Positions 34,422 through 42,230 of a stretch of DNA of 64,000 nucleotides are shown here, one piece after another. Where the stretch lies: the NCBI GenBank assembly GCA_020849855.1, contig JADZFO010000003.1, forward strand, positions 34,611-98,610, read 5' to 3'. Under the pieces are notes generated by a model. It saw only the letters and a program-made list of their open reading frames with translations, had not been told where the DNA came from and did not search any database. A program made the position numbers and the translations under genes. Each line of letters begins with the position of its first letter. The first letter of the stretch is position 1. Origin of the DNA: a bacterium (GTDB lineage Bacteria > 4484-113 > JAFGCY01).

Positions 34422-35018
34422 ATGTATCTCGACCTGGTCGGCGGAATGGGCGAGGGGCCGGTGGCGGACCAGATCCGCCGCATGCAGGCGGCTGGGATGC
34501 GTCTGCCGGGGGTGGTGTGCCTGCTGGCCTACCGCCCGGACTGGACCAGGCACCTCAACAAGTTCTGCCACTGCGTGATGCGCGAGACCGGCGAGCTGCC
34601 GCCCTGGCAGCGCGAGCTGATCGCCGCCCTGACCAGCAAATACAACCACTGCGTGTTCTGAATGCGGGCCCACGCCGCGTGCTCGGCGCAGCTGCTGATC
34701 GACGCTGGCCGTGAGGATGGCCGCGAATTCGTCTCCTCTGTGCTCTTTGACTTCGACAACGCGGATGTCAGCGCGAAGGACCGGGTGCTCTACCGCGCGG
34801 TCGGACTCATGACGGCCGAGCGGGGCGAAGTGAACCAGGCGCTCTATGACAGCCTGCAGGCCGCTGGCTGGAGCACCGGGGCGATCTATGAGGCGCTGAC
34901 GGTCTGCGCGTTATTCTGCTTCTTCAATGCCTGGGTCGATGGCCTGGGTGTGCAGGACATGGAAGAAGAGGACTACCGCGCCTCCGGCATGCGCCTGGCA
35001 CGCGGCGGGTATGTTTAA
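34422..35018 (+). CDS. AhpD/peroxidase-related protein with in-frame TGA at CxxC (probable selenoprotein)
   Basis: One frame from ATG 34422 to TAA 35018, interrupted only by TGA at 34659-34661. Read through, it gives 198 residues with the layout of AhpD-like peroxidase-related enzymes (usually about 180-200): LLAYRPDWTRHLNKFCHCVMRETGELPPWQRELIAALTSKYNH, then C-V-F-TGA-M-R-A-H, then a helical half (LDYxxxxx-type LFDFDNADVSAKDRVLYRAVGLM...). The family motif is CxxCxxxH, so TGA occupies exactly the second Cys (residue 80). The downstream half keeps family sequence without other stops. A hairpin with bacterial SECIS geometry follows (34673-34688). An in-frame TAA at 34407 fixes the N-terminal limit. 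Inferred: Sec replaces Cys, giving a thiol/selenol redox enzyme. Alternative: a nonsense mutation in a Cys codon (TGC or TGT to TGA). The sel genes are not in the window. Confidence 0.75.
34673..34688 (+). promoter_or_regulatory. SECIS-like hairpin downstream of in-frame TGA
   Basis: Stem CGCCG/CGGCG with loop CGTGCT. The loop begins 16 nt after the TGA, has six bases and carries G in its second position. These match the minimal bacterial SECIS rules (loop 16-37 nt from UGA, small apical loop, G among its first two bases). Short GC hairpins are common in such DNA, so on its own this is weak; its value is the position. Confidence 0.5.
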
Positions 35019-35036
35019 CAACTTTTCAACGAAGTT

Positions 35037-35060
35037 GTAGGGGCGCGTGGAGCGCGCCCG
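35037..35060 (+). repeat. Dispersed hairpin repeat (GTAGGGGCG...CGCCC), copy 1
   Basis: GTAGGGGCGCG-tggag-CGCGCCCG. Same family as 35439-35462, 35495-35518 and 62959-62986, which lie in the inverse orientation ending CGCCCCTAC. The end sequence is constant and the stem bases vary compensatorily. Confidence 0.6.
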
Positions 35061-35096
35061 GCCCATTACATTGATCACAGCTAGAATCTCAACGAC

Positions 35097-35411
35097 ATGC
35101 GCAAGTCACACAGTCGGGTTCTGCTCGGTGCAATGGCAGCCGCACTACTCTTGAGCTTGGCTTTGCCATTCGGCAATCCGCGGCGACTGAATGTCGACGA
35201 GTTGCGAGAGGACATTCAATCTCGCAAAGTGAAGTCGGTTGTTTTTACTAGCCGCGACGAAGCCCGTGTTGAGTTCAAGCAAGGTCAGGCCGTGGTTTCG
35301 GTTGACCAGTGGGGCAAGACACGCGTGAAATGTAGTTTTGAAGAGTACGAGAGCCTCGTACCGATCCTGGAGTCAACGGGAACACCCTACACATTTATGT
35401 GGTTCGACTAA
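35097..35411 (+). CDS. Small membrane-anchored protein resembling FtsH extracytoplasmic domain
   Basis: 104 residues: a basic N-terminus, one hydrophobic helix (VLLGAMAAALLLSLALPFG), then a small alpha/beta domain (LNVDELREDIQSRKVKSVVFTSRDEARVEFKQGQAVVSVDQWG...). The D-E-L-x-x-D-I-x-x-x-K-V-K-S-V-x-F pattern resembles the extracytoplasmic domain at the N-terminus of FtsH proteases, but no AAA or protease part follows. The similarity is short and I give it as a suggestion only. TAGAAT ends nine bases before ATG 35097, and there is no ribosome site. The gene sits between inverted copies of a hairpin repeat. Confidence 0.6.
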   Translation: MRKSHSRVLLGAMAAALLLSLALPFGNPRRLNVDELREDIQSRKVKSVVFTSRDEARVEFKQGQAVVSVDQWGKTRVKCSFEEYESLVPILESTGTPYTFMWFD

Positions 35412-35438
35412 CGGCCCAGTCTCAACAACGCCGCATGC

Positions 35439-35462
35439 CGGGCGCACGCTGTGCGCCCCTAC
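35439..35462 (-). repeat. Dispersed hairpin repeat, copy 2
   Basis: CGGGCGCAC-GCT-GTGCGCCCCTAC, the reverse orientation relative to copy 1. Confidence 0.55.
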
Positions 35463-35494
35463 TGCATTGTTGTTGCGTCTTAGTGCATTCACAG

Positions 35495-35518
35495 CGGGCG
35501 CGTTCCACGCGCCCCTAC
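35495..35518 (-). repeat. Dispersed hairpin repeat, copy 3
   Basis: CGGGCGCG-TTCCA-CGCGCCCCTAC. It lies just beyond the sdhC stop codon and could also act as its transcript end, although there is no T tract. Confidence 0.55.
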
Positions 35519-35523
35519 AGGGC

Positions 35524-36183
35524 CTAGCCGCCGTAAGTCTTGGCCCACTCGCTGAAGACCAGGCCCCAGAGGCTGGCCCAGCCCATGATCAGGCCCAGCA
35601 TGCCCAGCCCGAGGCCGACGGCAAGAGAGATCTTCTGGCTGCCGCGGCTGCTGGCGAAGCCCCAGCGGTACATGAAGTTGTAAATGCCAAAGCCGAAGTG
35701 CCAGGCGGCCATCAGCACGAAGAGGGCATAGGCGACCAGCCAGACCGGCTCTGTCACGATGCCGTTCATGTGGGCGTAGATATCAAAGTCGTGGCCCACC
35801 TGCTTGTGGACCCACCAGGTCTGGATGACGTGGTAAGTAACGGCGACAAAAAGGATGATGCCGGTCACGCGCTGGATGATGTAGCCAATGTTGCCTGCGA
35901 AACCCTTTACCTTGCTCGGTCCGCCATAGTCGCCGGTGACGGCGATCCAGACGCCCAGCACCGCATGGGCCAGCATGGGCAGGAACAAGCCGCCGATCTC
36001 GATGGCCCAGAGGTATGGCACCTGGTCAAGGGTGTCGGGGACCCACTGGTACTGCTCGGGGCTCTGGGCCGCCCGCGAATTCAGGAACATGTGCATCAGG
36101 AAGAAGGCGCCAAAGGGAATGATGCCGAGGATGCTGTGCAGCCTGCGGATCAGGAAATAGTTCTTCTCCATGAGGGCCTTCAT
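35524..36183 (-). CDS. sdhC: Succinate dehydrogenase cytochrome b558-type subunit
   Basis: 219 residues, five hydrophobic helices. RRLHSILGIIPFGAFFLMHMF, LPMLAHAVLGVWIA, GYIIQRVTGIILFVAVTYHVIQTWW and FVLMAAWHFGFGIYNFM match the SdhC subunit of Bacillus-type succinate:quinone reductases, with the His residues that ligate two hemes. ATG 36183 was chosen over longer in-frame starts because the upstream residues are not family-like and GGGAG lies upstream. It anchors the SdhAB catalytic dimer and passes electrons to quinone in the cytoplasmic membrane. sdhA and sdhB normally follow directly; here the next DNA downstream holds an unrelated small gene on the other strand, so sdhC is an orphan in this region. 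Confidence 0.88.
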   Translation of the reverse strand: MKALMEKNYFLIRRLHSILGIIPFGAFFLMHMFLNSRAAQSPEQYQWVPDTLDQVPYLWAIEIGGLFLPMLAHAVLGVWIAVTGDYGGPSKVKGFAGNIGYIIQRVTGIILFVAVTYHVIQTWWVHKQVGHDFDIYAHMNGIVTEPVWLVAYALFVLMAAWHFGFGIYNFMYRWGFASSRGSQKISLAVGLGLGMLGLIMGWASLWGLVFSEWAKTYGG

Positions 36184-36349
36184 GAGTGCGCGACTCCCTT
36201 CCCGGCATGGCTTCGCCGGCCGCTGGGATTGTATATCAAGGCTGAGTCGCGGTTCATCTTTGCGGCAGGACATCCTGACAACGGGTCTGGCGTATTTCGG
36301 CCCACGGATACAATCTCCCGGTTCGATAGTCTGGTTATTGGGAGAGCTA

Positions 36350-38059
36350 ATGCCTAGCGCCGCCGGCCGTGGATTGAGGAACTGGCTGCATGTCGCCCCA
36401 GCACTGCTGCTGACGGCAGTGCTGCTGGCGTGCTGCGGCGTGACGCCTTCGACTTCGCAGCAGGCTGCCGACCCTGCGGTCTCATACACTTCGGGTTTGC
36501 CGTCGCTCGCAGTCCTGGACGACCTCGCCGCCGCAAATCAGGCGGCCGGTGCCACGCTCCAGCGCAGCAGCAGCGAGGCAGCCAGCTTTGTAATGGACGG
36601 CGACAAGTGCATCGCCAAAAGTCCTGGCACAGTGCTGACTGCCGGCAGCGCGGTGATGTCCGGGCCGGAGGGGGGTTTCGAGTGGGCGTTGTACGAGGCG
36701 AAGAACGGCGGATTCGAATGCAGGCTGGTCACTCCGCATATAGACATCCTGCAGCCCAAAATGTGGATTGCCCGGGCTGACTTCGACGCCGGGCGCTGGG
36801 TCCTTCTGGGACCCTATACTTCAGGTCCCCCGGCCAGCATTAACCTGACTGCTGAGAAGTACTATTCCGCCAGCGGGCGTCAGTACTTCGCCATCCTCTG
36901 CCCCGGCGGCGCGCAGGTCGTTGCGCAGTCCTTTGACCTGAGTGTGGAAGGGCCCGTCGCTGAAGTCTCCACCGCCGTGCAGAGCGTCAGCGCCGGCCTG
37001 GAGCTGCTTGACCTGGATGGCCGGCCCGGCCTGGTTTACAGCGGTGTTGCTGGTGAGCTGGCATTCGCTCTCGGGGACAGCGCCGACCCCGGCTCGGAAT
37101 CGGACTGGAACAGCAGCGTGATCGATGCTTCAGCCTTTCCGCAGCACTATGCCGCCGGCATTCATCAGGGCCGGGTGGTGGTGGCCTATGTCGATTCGCT
37201 TTTTGGCACGCTGAAGCTCGCGCGGGCCAAGATCGATAACCCGGTGCAGGACAGCGACTGGGAAACGGTCGATGTGGCGTCCGACGCCACTTATGAGGAT
37301 CTTGCGATCTGCAGCGATGGCCAGCATGTGCTGATCGCCGCGCACGAGTGGGACGGCGCGGACCTGGATACGGACAGCGCATACCACTACGTCCGTTTCC
37401 TGCGTTCAGGCAGCGCGGATGCACTTGGCAGTTACAGCAACTATCGAATCCGGGCGCTGGGCCAGGATGCAGGCCAGCAGTCGATCCGGCTCAGCGTGAT
37501 TGTTGATGACGGCCGCCCGGCGGTGTCATGCTCTGACGAGCTGGCTGAGTCCTTCACTCGCGCTTTCTTCCTTCATGCTGACAACGCCGCCCCACAGCAG
37601 GACGATTGGGTGGCTTATGACCTGCAGAACGCATGCACGCCTGATTCTCTGGTGATGGCATCGTTGGAGGACCATCCGGCGGTCCTGGGCAACTTCGGCT
37701 TGCTGAATGTGCTGGAGCCGGACGGGACGCCGGACACCACCGACCCCTGGCCTTTTGACACGGTATTCGCGGATGCGTCAGCCACCCCGCCGGACATAGC
37801 ATCAGATCATGGCCGGCCCTACTGCGCATATACATATGATGCAGGGTCCGAAAAAAGACTGACGACAGTTTTCTTTTTCGGCCTGGTCGAAGACTTTGAA
37901 AGTCGCAGTTTTGGCGCGCGCATTACTGAAAGTCTGATCACTGTTGGACTGGCCAAAGTCAGCCTGGCCATAGTCGGCGGAGTGCACACCATGGCCTACT
38001 TCGACCCGGGTACGGGCCAGATCCACTACGTGCGCTACCCCGTCCCGCAGCCGCTCTAG
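36350..38059 (+). CDS. Lipoprotein with shared N-terminal domain and propeller-like repeats
   Basis: 569-residue lipoprotein. ATG 36350 has GGGAG five bases before it and starts a signal peptide with lipobox VLLACC. It has a diverged form of the N-terminal domain common to lipoproteins in this window (FEWALYEAKNGGFEC ... PKMWIARADFDAGRWVLLGPY). It lacks an evident PKD domain and continues with ~60-residue repeats (LVYSGVAGELAFALGDSADPGSESDWNSSVID..., VVAYVDSLFGTLKLARAKIDNPVQDSDWETVDV) and the end tag IHYVRYPVPQPL, like the HFARPRVD end of the 18-21 kb protein. Probably a small beta-propeller displayed on the cell surface. Confidence 0.82.
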   Translation: MPSAAGRGLRNWLHVAPALLLTAVLLACCGVTPSTSQQAADPAVSYTSGLPSLAVLDDLAAANQAAGATLQRSSSEAASFVMDGDKCIAKSPGTVLTAGSAVMSGPEGGFEWALYEAKNGGFECRLVTPHIDILQPKMWIARADFDAGRWVLLGPYTSGPPASINLTAEKYYSASGRQYFAILCPGGAQVVAQSFDLSVEGPVAEVSTAVQSVSAGLELLDLDGRPGLVYSGVAGELAFALGDSADPGSESDWNSSVIDASAFPQHYAAGIHQGRVVVAYVDSLFGTLKLARAKIDNPVQDSDWETVDVASDATYEDLAICSDGQHVLIAAHEWDGADLDTDSAYHYVRFLRSGSADALGSYSNYRIRALGQDAGQQSIRLSVIVDDGRPAVSCSDELAESFTRAFFLHADNAAPQQDDWVAYDLQNACTPDSLVMASLEDHPAVLGNFGLLNVLEPDGTPDTTDPWPFDTVFADASATPPDIASDHGRPYCAYTYDAGSEKRLTTVFFFGLVEDFESRSFGARITESLITVGLAKVSLAIVGGVHTMAYFDPGTGQIHYVRYPVPQPL

Positions 38060-38091
38060 CAGTCACAGCCAAGCCCTGCGCCGGACGAGAC

Positions 38092-38589
38092 TCAGCCCTT
38101 GCGCCGCACCAGCTTCAGCCCGCTCCAAAGCTCGTCGACCGCGCAAACCTTGACGTCCACCAGCCCCAGCGGCAGGGCGACATCGCGCACGGTGTCTTCG
38201 GTGATGTCGGTGTCGATGCCCAGTTTCTTCGCCATCGCCTGCTTGACCCAGGAGACCCACAGCATTCCGCCGCCGGATGTCTTGCCGCTCTCATCCTCCG
38301 GCAGCAGGGGGATCAGCTGGGGCAGCAGGTAAGCCAGTTCACTGCGTTTCATCACAAAGAGCTGGATGAAGTCGAGCTGCACTTCGGGGCCGAGTCGCCG
38401 CGCCCCGGCGATGCGCACCGAAAGCTGCTGTTCGGTCACCGGCTCGCAGCCCTCGGGCAGTGTGTCGAGCTGGATCTCATAGTCCGCCGGCGCGCCGATC
38501 AGCGCCACGCGCATCGGCGCTTTGAGGCCGAGTTTCTCGGCGAGGGGTTTTCCGCTGTATCCGCTGGTCACCTCTGCATTATCTTTCAT
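38092..38589 (-). CDS. DUF3052-family protein
   Basis: 165 residues. TSGYSGKPLAEKLGLKAPMRVALIGAPADYEIQLDTLPEG, DFIQLFVMKRSELAYLLPQLIPLL, GGMLWVSWVKQAM, and TDITEDTVRDVALPLGLVDVKVCAVDELWSGLKLVRRK follow the DUF3052 pattern closely from end to end. The family is cytoplasmic, about 130-160 residues, of unknown function. ATG 38589 is preferred to an in-frame TTG three codons earlier. It is convergent with the preceding lipoprotein gene. Confidence 0.85.
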   Translation of the reverse strand: MKDNAEVTSGYSGKPLAEKLGLKAPMRVALIGAPADYEIQLDTLPEGCEPVTEQQLSVRIAGARRLGPEVQLDFIQLFVMKRSELAYLLPQLIPLLPEDESGKTSGGGMLWVSWVKQAMAKKLGIDTDITEDTVRDVALPLGLVDVKVCAVDELWSGLKLVRRKG

Positions 38590-38680
38590 CTTTGCCAAGT
38601 AATGGTTGCTCCAACAAGCCTATTAGGCTGCCAGCAAATTGCGAGGAGGCGACCAGGAGTAGGCAAACGCAACCTAGAGC

Positions 38681-39103
38681 TCAAGGACAGCCTGGGGCAT
38701 GCGGAGTGAGATCCTGGCAATCAGGATCATCCGGCAAGCCATGCCAGTCACATCCGCCCGGGACAGCATTGACTAAGTACTCGTCATTGCCTGCACCTGC
38801 TCCAATCGAGTCCTCCACATCACAAGTTGGCGGGTCACAGTAGCAGGTGTGCACCCAATGCTGGTTTGGGCCCGGCGTACCACTTCCGCCACCACTCTGA
38901 TTGATCTGAATGGACCTGGGGATCTCTATCACCATCAGGAGCTGGGCCACCCCGCTGGCGTCGCGGATCATACGGACCTCAATCTCATCTGCAACTTCCG
39001 GAAACATGATATGCTTTCCGCACTGCGCGTGTGCAGGAGAAAGCGCGAATACGAATCCGACAGCTGCGATCAATGCTGTCATAAGCGCGAATCGAGCATT
39101 CAT
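38681..39103 (-). CDS. Small secreted Cys-rich protein, unknown
   Basis: 140 residues. ATG 39103 follows AAGGAGGAATAA. The signal peptide is ALMTALIAAVGFVFALSPAHA. The mature protein has about eight Cys (QCGKHIMF, HTCYCDPPTCDVED, GGCDWHGLPDDPDCQD, HAPGCP), suggesting disulfides outside the cytoplasm. No family recognised. It lies 36 bp after the next upstream minus-strand gene and is probably co-transcribed with it. Confidence 0.7.
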   Translation of the reverse strand: MNARFALMTALIAAVGFVFALSPAHAQCGKHIMFPEVADEIEVRMIRDASGVAQLLMVIEIPRSIQINQSGGGSGTPGPNQHWVHTCYCDPPTCDVEDSIGAGAGNDEYLVNAVPGGCDWHGLPDDPDCQDLTPHAPGCP

Positions 39104-39139
39104 TTATTCCTCCTTCAAGTGGATGCCGAACAACCGAGG

Positions 39140-39784
39140 TTATTGCTGAGCCTCAGACTGTTGTTCCATTACCTTCTTGCGCTTATCTAGCGTCTGTTGC
39201 ACAGAAGGATATCGAGCGCCGACAACTAGCACTGCACCGCGTGGGACAGTGGCCCAGTCGAAAAGAGCGGAAGGGGGAGATAATGGTTGGTAGTCTTCTG
39301 TCGGGCCGAGGATGCTCAAGGTGAAGCTCCTTGGGCGAGGGCTCTCAGGAACTGAGTACCAGTCTGGAGGGCAGGGCTGCAATACCAGATTTCCCGCCTC
39401 GAACTCGAATGAACTCGCTTTCCAGATGATTGGCTCCCACGAATTGAAAGGATTACCCGGCCAATCTTCTACTGCCATGTAACCTGAGTTGCGTAAGCTA
39501 TCACTATCAGCAGGCAGGGAACGGAACTCGCGGTTGTAGATCAGCGCCGCACTGTACACGGCGTAAAGCGAGTTGGTAAGGTATTCCTCCAATTCGTTCT
39601 CAGTCCAGTCAGCCTGGGCCTTGGACTCAAGAACTGCCCTGGAAGCTCTTGATTTCTGGATGAAGTCCCGTAGGTCCGACTCAGCCCGCGGGTGAATTCC
39701 GGACTTTGTCTGTGCGCTGGCCCCACCTGCAATGAGAATTGAAAGGGACACAATGCTGATTCCCAACACGAAGCACTTCAACAT
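39140..39784 (-). CDS. Secreted protein of unknown function
   Basis: 214 residues. ATG 39784 has a perfect AGGAGGAG site. The signal peptide is FVLGISIVSLSILIAGGASA. The mature part includes YAVYSAALIYNREFRSLPADSDSLRNSGYMAVEDWPGNPFNSWEP, which resembles the C-terminal part of type II pseudopilin-like proteins (Asp-x-Trp-Gly/Pro-x-Pro-x-x pattern), but there is no prepilin cleavage motif. Charged, Gln-rich C-terminus. First gene of a two-gene operon with the Cys-rich protein. AT-richer than the flanking genes. Confidence 0.7.
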   Translation of the reverse strand: MLKCFVLGISIVSLSILIAGGASAQTKSGIHPRAESDLRDFIQKSRASRAVLESKAQADWTENELEEYLTNSLYAVYSAALIYNREFRSLPADSDSLRNSGYMAVEDWPGNPFNSWEPIIWKASSFEFEAGNLVLQPCPPDWYSVPESPRPRSFTLSILGPTEDYQPLSPPSALFDWATVPRGAVLVVGARYPSVQQTLDKRKKVMEQQSEAQQ

Positions 39785-39855
39785 GGATTACTCCTCCTGC
39801 AAACCTTTGATCTCACCGAGGAATGGTAACTTTATGGAAGCGGATTTCAAGGGCG

Positions 39856-39868
39856 TTTTTTTTTTTTT
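39856..39868. repeat. Homopolymer run of 13 T
   Basis: Thirteen T in a row between divergent genes. It may affect promoter curvature, and it is a likely site of length variation or sequencing error. Confidence 0.8.
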
Positions 39869-39911
39869 GAATTGCCATTATTGTGCAAGGGTTACAGTTT
39901 TGGCAGGCAAG

Positions 39912-39917
39912 TAATAT
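39912..39917 (+). promoter_or_regulatory. TAATAT hexamer, leaderless start of CPBP gene
   Basis: TAATAT, six bases, GTG 39924. Confidence 0.5.
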
Positions 39918-39923
39918 TAGAGG

Positions 39924-40835
39924 GTGAATCAAGCCTTAACCTCCCTCGAAACCGCTTTCCCCCAGCGCCTGGCCCCGCTTTATGGCCTAATCCTCGGCCT
40001 GCTGCCCGTCTGCGCGGTCTTCGAGGAGTATCTGCGTCTGCTGCCGCTCTTTCCCTTGCTAACTGGCTTCGGCCTCGTCGGCCTCATCTGCTGGTACGCC
40101 TATCGCGAGTACTGGCTCACCATGCGCAGCGGCGGGCATGAGGGCGGGCACACCCGCGCCCAGGCGGCCAGCCTGGTCCTGGCCGCGCTCTGGGTGCTGA
40201 TCGGCTTTGTCCTGGTGCAGGTCCTGCTGGGCCTGCTTTATTCCTGGCCGGCCTTCGGCTGGAAGGCACCGCTGGCACTGAATGCCGACGCTGTCTATTA
40301 CAGCGTCTACTTCGGCCTCGCTGTCGCCCTGCTGTTGATCGCACGTCGTATCCCCGGCCGCCGCTTCGATTTCAACCTGCGCTGGCGCTGGAAGCCGCTG
40401 GACATCGCCATAGCTCTTGGCATGGGGGTGCTCACCTTTGCGGGCCTGCGGATCTACACCAGCCTCAGCCCGCAGGAAGTCGACTCGATGCAGATCTTCG
40501 GCGCCGTCCGCGGCGTCACCCCGGACTGGCTTTACTGGACGGCCGGCGTCGGCTTCGCGGTGATCAACGCCTTCTGCGAGGAAATCTGGTTTCGCGGCCT
40601 GCTGATGGGCGCTCTGCGAAACCTGCTGCCGCCCTGGAAGCTCATACTCCTGCAGGGCCTCACCTTCGGCATCATCCACTGGTTTGGTACACCCGAGCGC
40701 TGGTGGGGCATCCTGCTTGCGGGAAGCTGGGGTATCCTGCTGGGCTGGTGGACATACAAGCGCGGCAGCCTCTGGCCGGCGCTGACGGTACATTTCCTGG
40801 CCGACTGGCTGATCTTTGCTTACACCAATATGTAA
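39924..40835 (+). CDS. CPBP-family intramembrane metalloprotease
   Basis: 303 residues with about eight hydrophobic helices. The CPBP (Rce1/abortive-infection) motifs are in the C-terminal half: CEEIWFRGLL (EExxxR, about residue 218), FGIIHW (FxxxH) and HFLADW (HxxxD/N). Family members cleave or bind proteins within the membrane; bacterial ones are linked to peptide immunity or are uncharacterised. GTG 39924 is the only start near the first helix and has a TAATAT hexamer six bases upstream. No bacteriocin-like gene is adjacent, so the substrate is unknown. Confidence 0.88.
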   Translation: MNQALTSLETAFPQRLAPLYGLILGLLPVCAVFEEYLRLLPLFPLLTGFGLVGLICWYAYREYWLTMRSGGHEGGHTRAQAASLVLAALWVLIGFVLVQVLLGLLYSWPAFGWKAPLALNADAVYYSVYFGLAVALLLIARRIPGRRFDFNLRWRWKPLDIAIALGMGVLTFAGLRIYTSLSPQEVDSMQIFGAVRGVTPDWLYWTAGVGFAVINAFCEEIWFRGLLMGALRNLLPPWKLILLQGLTFGIIHWFGTPERWWGILLAGSWGILLGWWTYKRGSLWPALTVHFLADWLIFAYTNM

Positions 40836-40937
40836 CCTGCGATTTGTGCGCTGCGGCGAACCAGCCGCTACTGCCGGAGTCGATATCAATGGGTGGGTCC
40901 GTGCTGACCCTCGACAAGGTCCCCTGAGGAGGGTGTG

Positions 40938-41342
40938 ATGGCGTTTCCCGACAAGAATGCAAACCGACCGCTGGTCTATCTTTTCCACTGGAAGGACAGC
41001 GAGGCCGATGCTCTGCGCCGCGAGCTGCAGACCTGGGGCTTCAAGGTCGAAGTGGAAAGCGAGATCGGTGCGCGGGGCGGCAAGGCGGTGCTGGATAGCG
41101 CAAAAGCCGGGGTCTGGCCTGCCGCGCTGCTCTTCTCCCTGCGCCGTGATGCCAGGCTCAGCCGCGAAACCGCGGCCGGCCTGCGCGGCTTTGAACAGGG
41201 CCAGGGCCTGCGCCTGGTCTTCTTCGACGGCGAGGAAGCTGAGATCGCGGCCACGCGCGCCAGGGTGCCTGATGCCGAGTACCTCCGCTGGGAGGAGCTG
41301 CGGGCCGCCCTGGAAGCGGGCCAGCCGGCCAGTGCCGCCTGA
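40938..41342 (+). CDS. Small cytoplasmic protein, possibly receiver-like
   Basis: 134 residues. ATG 40938 follows GAGGAGGGTGTG. The sequence is alpha/beta-like: RPLVYLFHWKDSEADALRRELQTWGFKVEVESE..., WPAALLFSLRRDARLSRETAAGLRG, LRLVFFDGEEAEIAATRARVPDAEYLRWEEL. The alternation and length recall a degenerate response-regulator receiver fold, but a phosphorylatable Asp pocket is not evident. It is followed 85 bp later by purC. Confidence 0.65.
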   Translation: MAFPDKNANRPLVYLFHWKDSEADALRRELQTWGFKVEVESEIGARGGKAVLDSAKAGVWPAALLFSLRRDARLSRETAAGLRGFEQGQGLRLVFFDGEEAEIAATRARVPDAEYLRWEELRAALEAGQPASAA

Positions 41343-41427
41343 GCGGCAGGCCATTTGAAACTTCAGGATTGAAAAGCTGCGGCAGCGCAGGTCCACAGGG
41401 CTGCGCGGCTTGTAAAATACGCGCCCT

Positions 41428-42165
41428 ATGGAAATCATGCAGGGCGAAATGTTGTACGAAGGCAAGGCCAAGCGCATGTACGCGACCGGCCATCCGGACG
41501 AGCTGGTGATGGAGTACAAGGACTCCCTCACGGCCTTCGATGCCACCAAGAAGGGCTCCTTTGAAGGCAAGGGCAGCATCAATAACAGGATCAACGCGAT
41601 TCTGATGACTGCGCTGGGCGAGCTGGGCATCGAGACCTCATTCATCCGGCTGCTGGATGAGAGCCGCGCTCTGGTGCGCAAAGTCACCATCCTGCCCATC
41701 GAGGTCATCGTGCGCTATGAGGCCCAGGGCAGCCTGTGCCGGCGCTATGGCATTGAGCCGGGTCTGAGCATCGATCCGCCGCTGCTGGAGCTCTGCCTTA
41801 AGGACGACGCTCTGCACGACCCGGTAATCTCGGCGCAGGTCGCGGCCCTGATGGGTCTGGCTACCAGCGACGAGATCGCGCTGATCTCCTGGCGCGCCCT
41901 TGTCATCGGGGAGAAGCTGCGCGAGATCTACGGCCGCTGGGGCATCCGCCTGATCGACTTCAAGCTGGAGTTCGGGCGCTTCAGTCCGGCGGACGGCAGC
42001 GCCTCGCGGGTCATCCTGGCCGACGAGATCACCCCGGACACCTGCCGCCTCGTGGATGCCAAGACTGGCGAGAAGTTCGACAAGGACCTCTTCCGCTTCG
42101 ACCTTGGCGATATCGGAGCAGGCTACAGCAAGCTGCTGGAGCGCCTGCAGGACAGCGCGGGCTAA
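41428..42165 (+). CDS. purC: Phosphoribosylaminoimidazole-succinocarboxamide synthase
   Basis: 245 residues, the usual length of bacterial PurC. LYEGKAKRMYATG, YKDSLTAFDATKKGSFEGKGSINNRI, TSFIRLLDESRALVRKVTILPIEVIVRYEAQGSL and LIDFKLEFGRF are the family signatures (ATP binding and CAIR/aspartate site). It joins aspartate to CAIR in de novo purine synthesis, in the cytoplasm. ATG 41428 or the in-frame ATG 41437 could be the start; TAAAAT ends nine bases before the first and no good ribosome site exists. No other pur genes are nearby. Confidence 0.94.
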   Translation: MEIMQGEMLYEGKAKRMYATGHPDELVMEYKDSLTAFDATKKGSFEGKGSINNRINAILMTALGELGIETSFIRLLDESRALVRKVTILPIEVIVRYEAQGSLCRRYGIEPGLSIDPPLLELCLKDDALHDPVISAQVAALMGLATSDEIALISWRALVIGEKLREIYGRWGIRLIDFKLEFGRFSPADGSASRVILADEITPDTCRLVDAKTGEKFDKDLFRFDLGDIGAGYSKLLERLQDSAG

Positions 42166-42230
42166 GCCTCGCACGCTGTTAATCCGGACAACAAACCGCC
42201 AGTAGGGCCTGATCTGGGATAATCCTCGCC

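Noticed and set aside
34422..35018. UGA read as Trp or Gly (alternative genetic code)
   Set aside because: TGA ends many intact genes in this window (for example the 29.8-kb AhpD-like and polymerase genes), so the code is standard; only a local recoding or mutation can explain this site.
40059..41708. 549-codon minus-strand open frame across the CPBP, small protein and purC genes
   Set aside because: Spans three plus-strand genes with recognisable motifs; low-complexity translation without family sequence.
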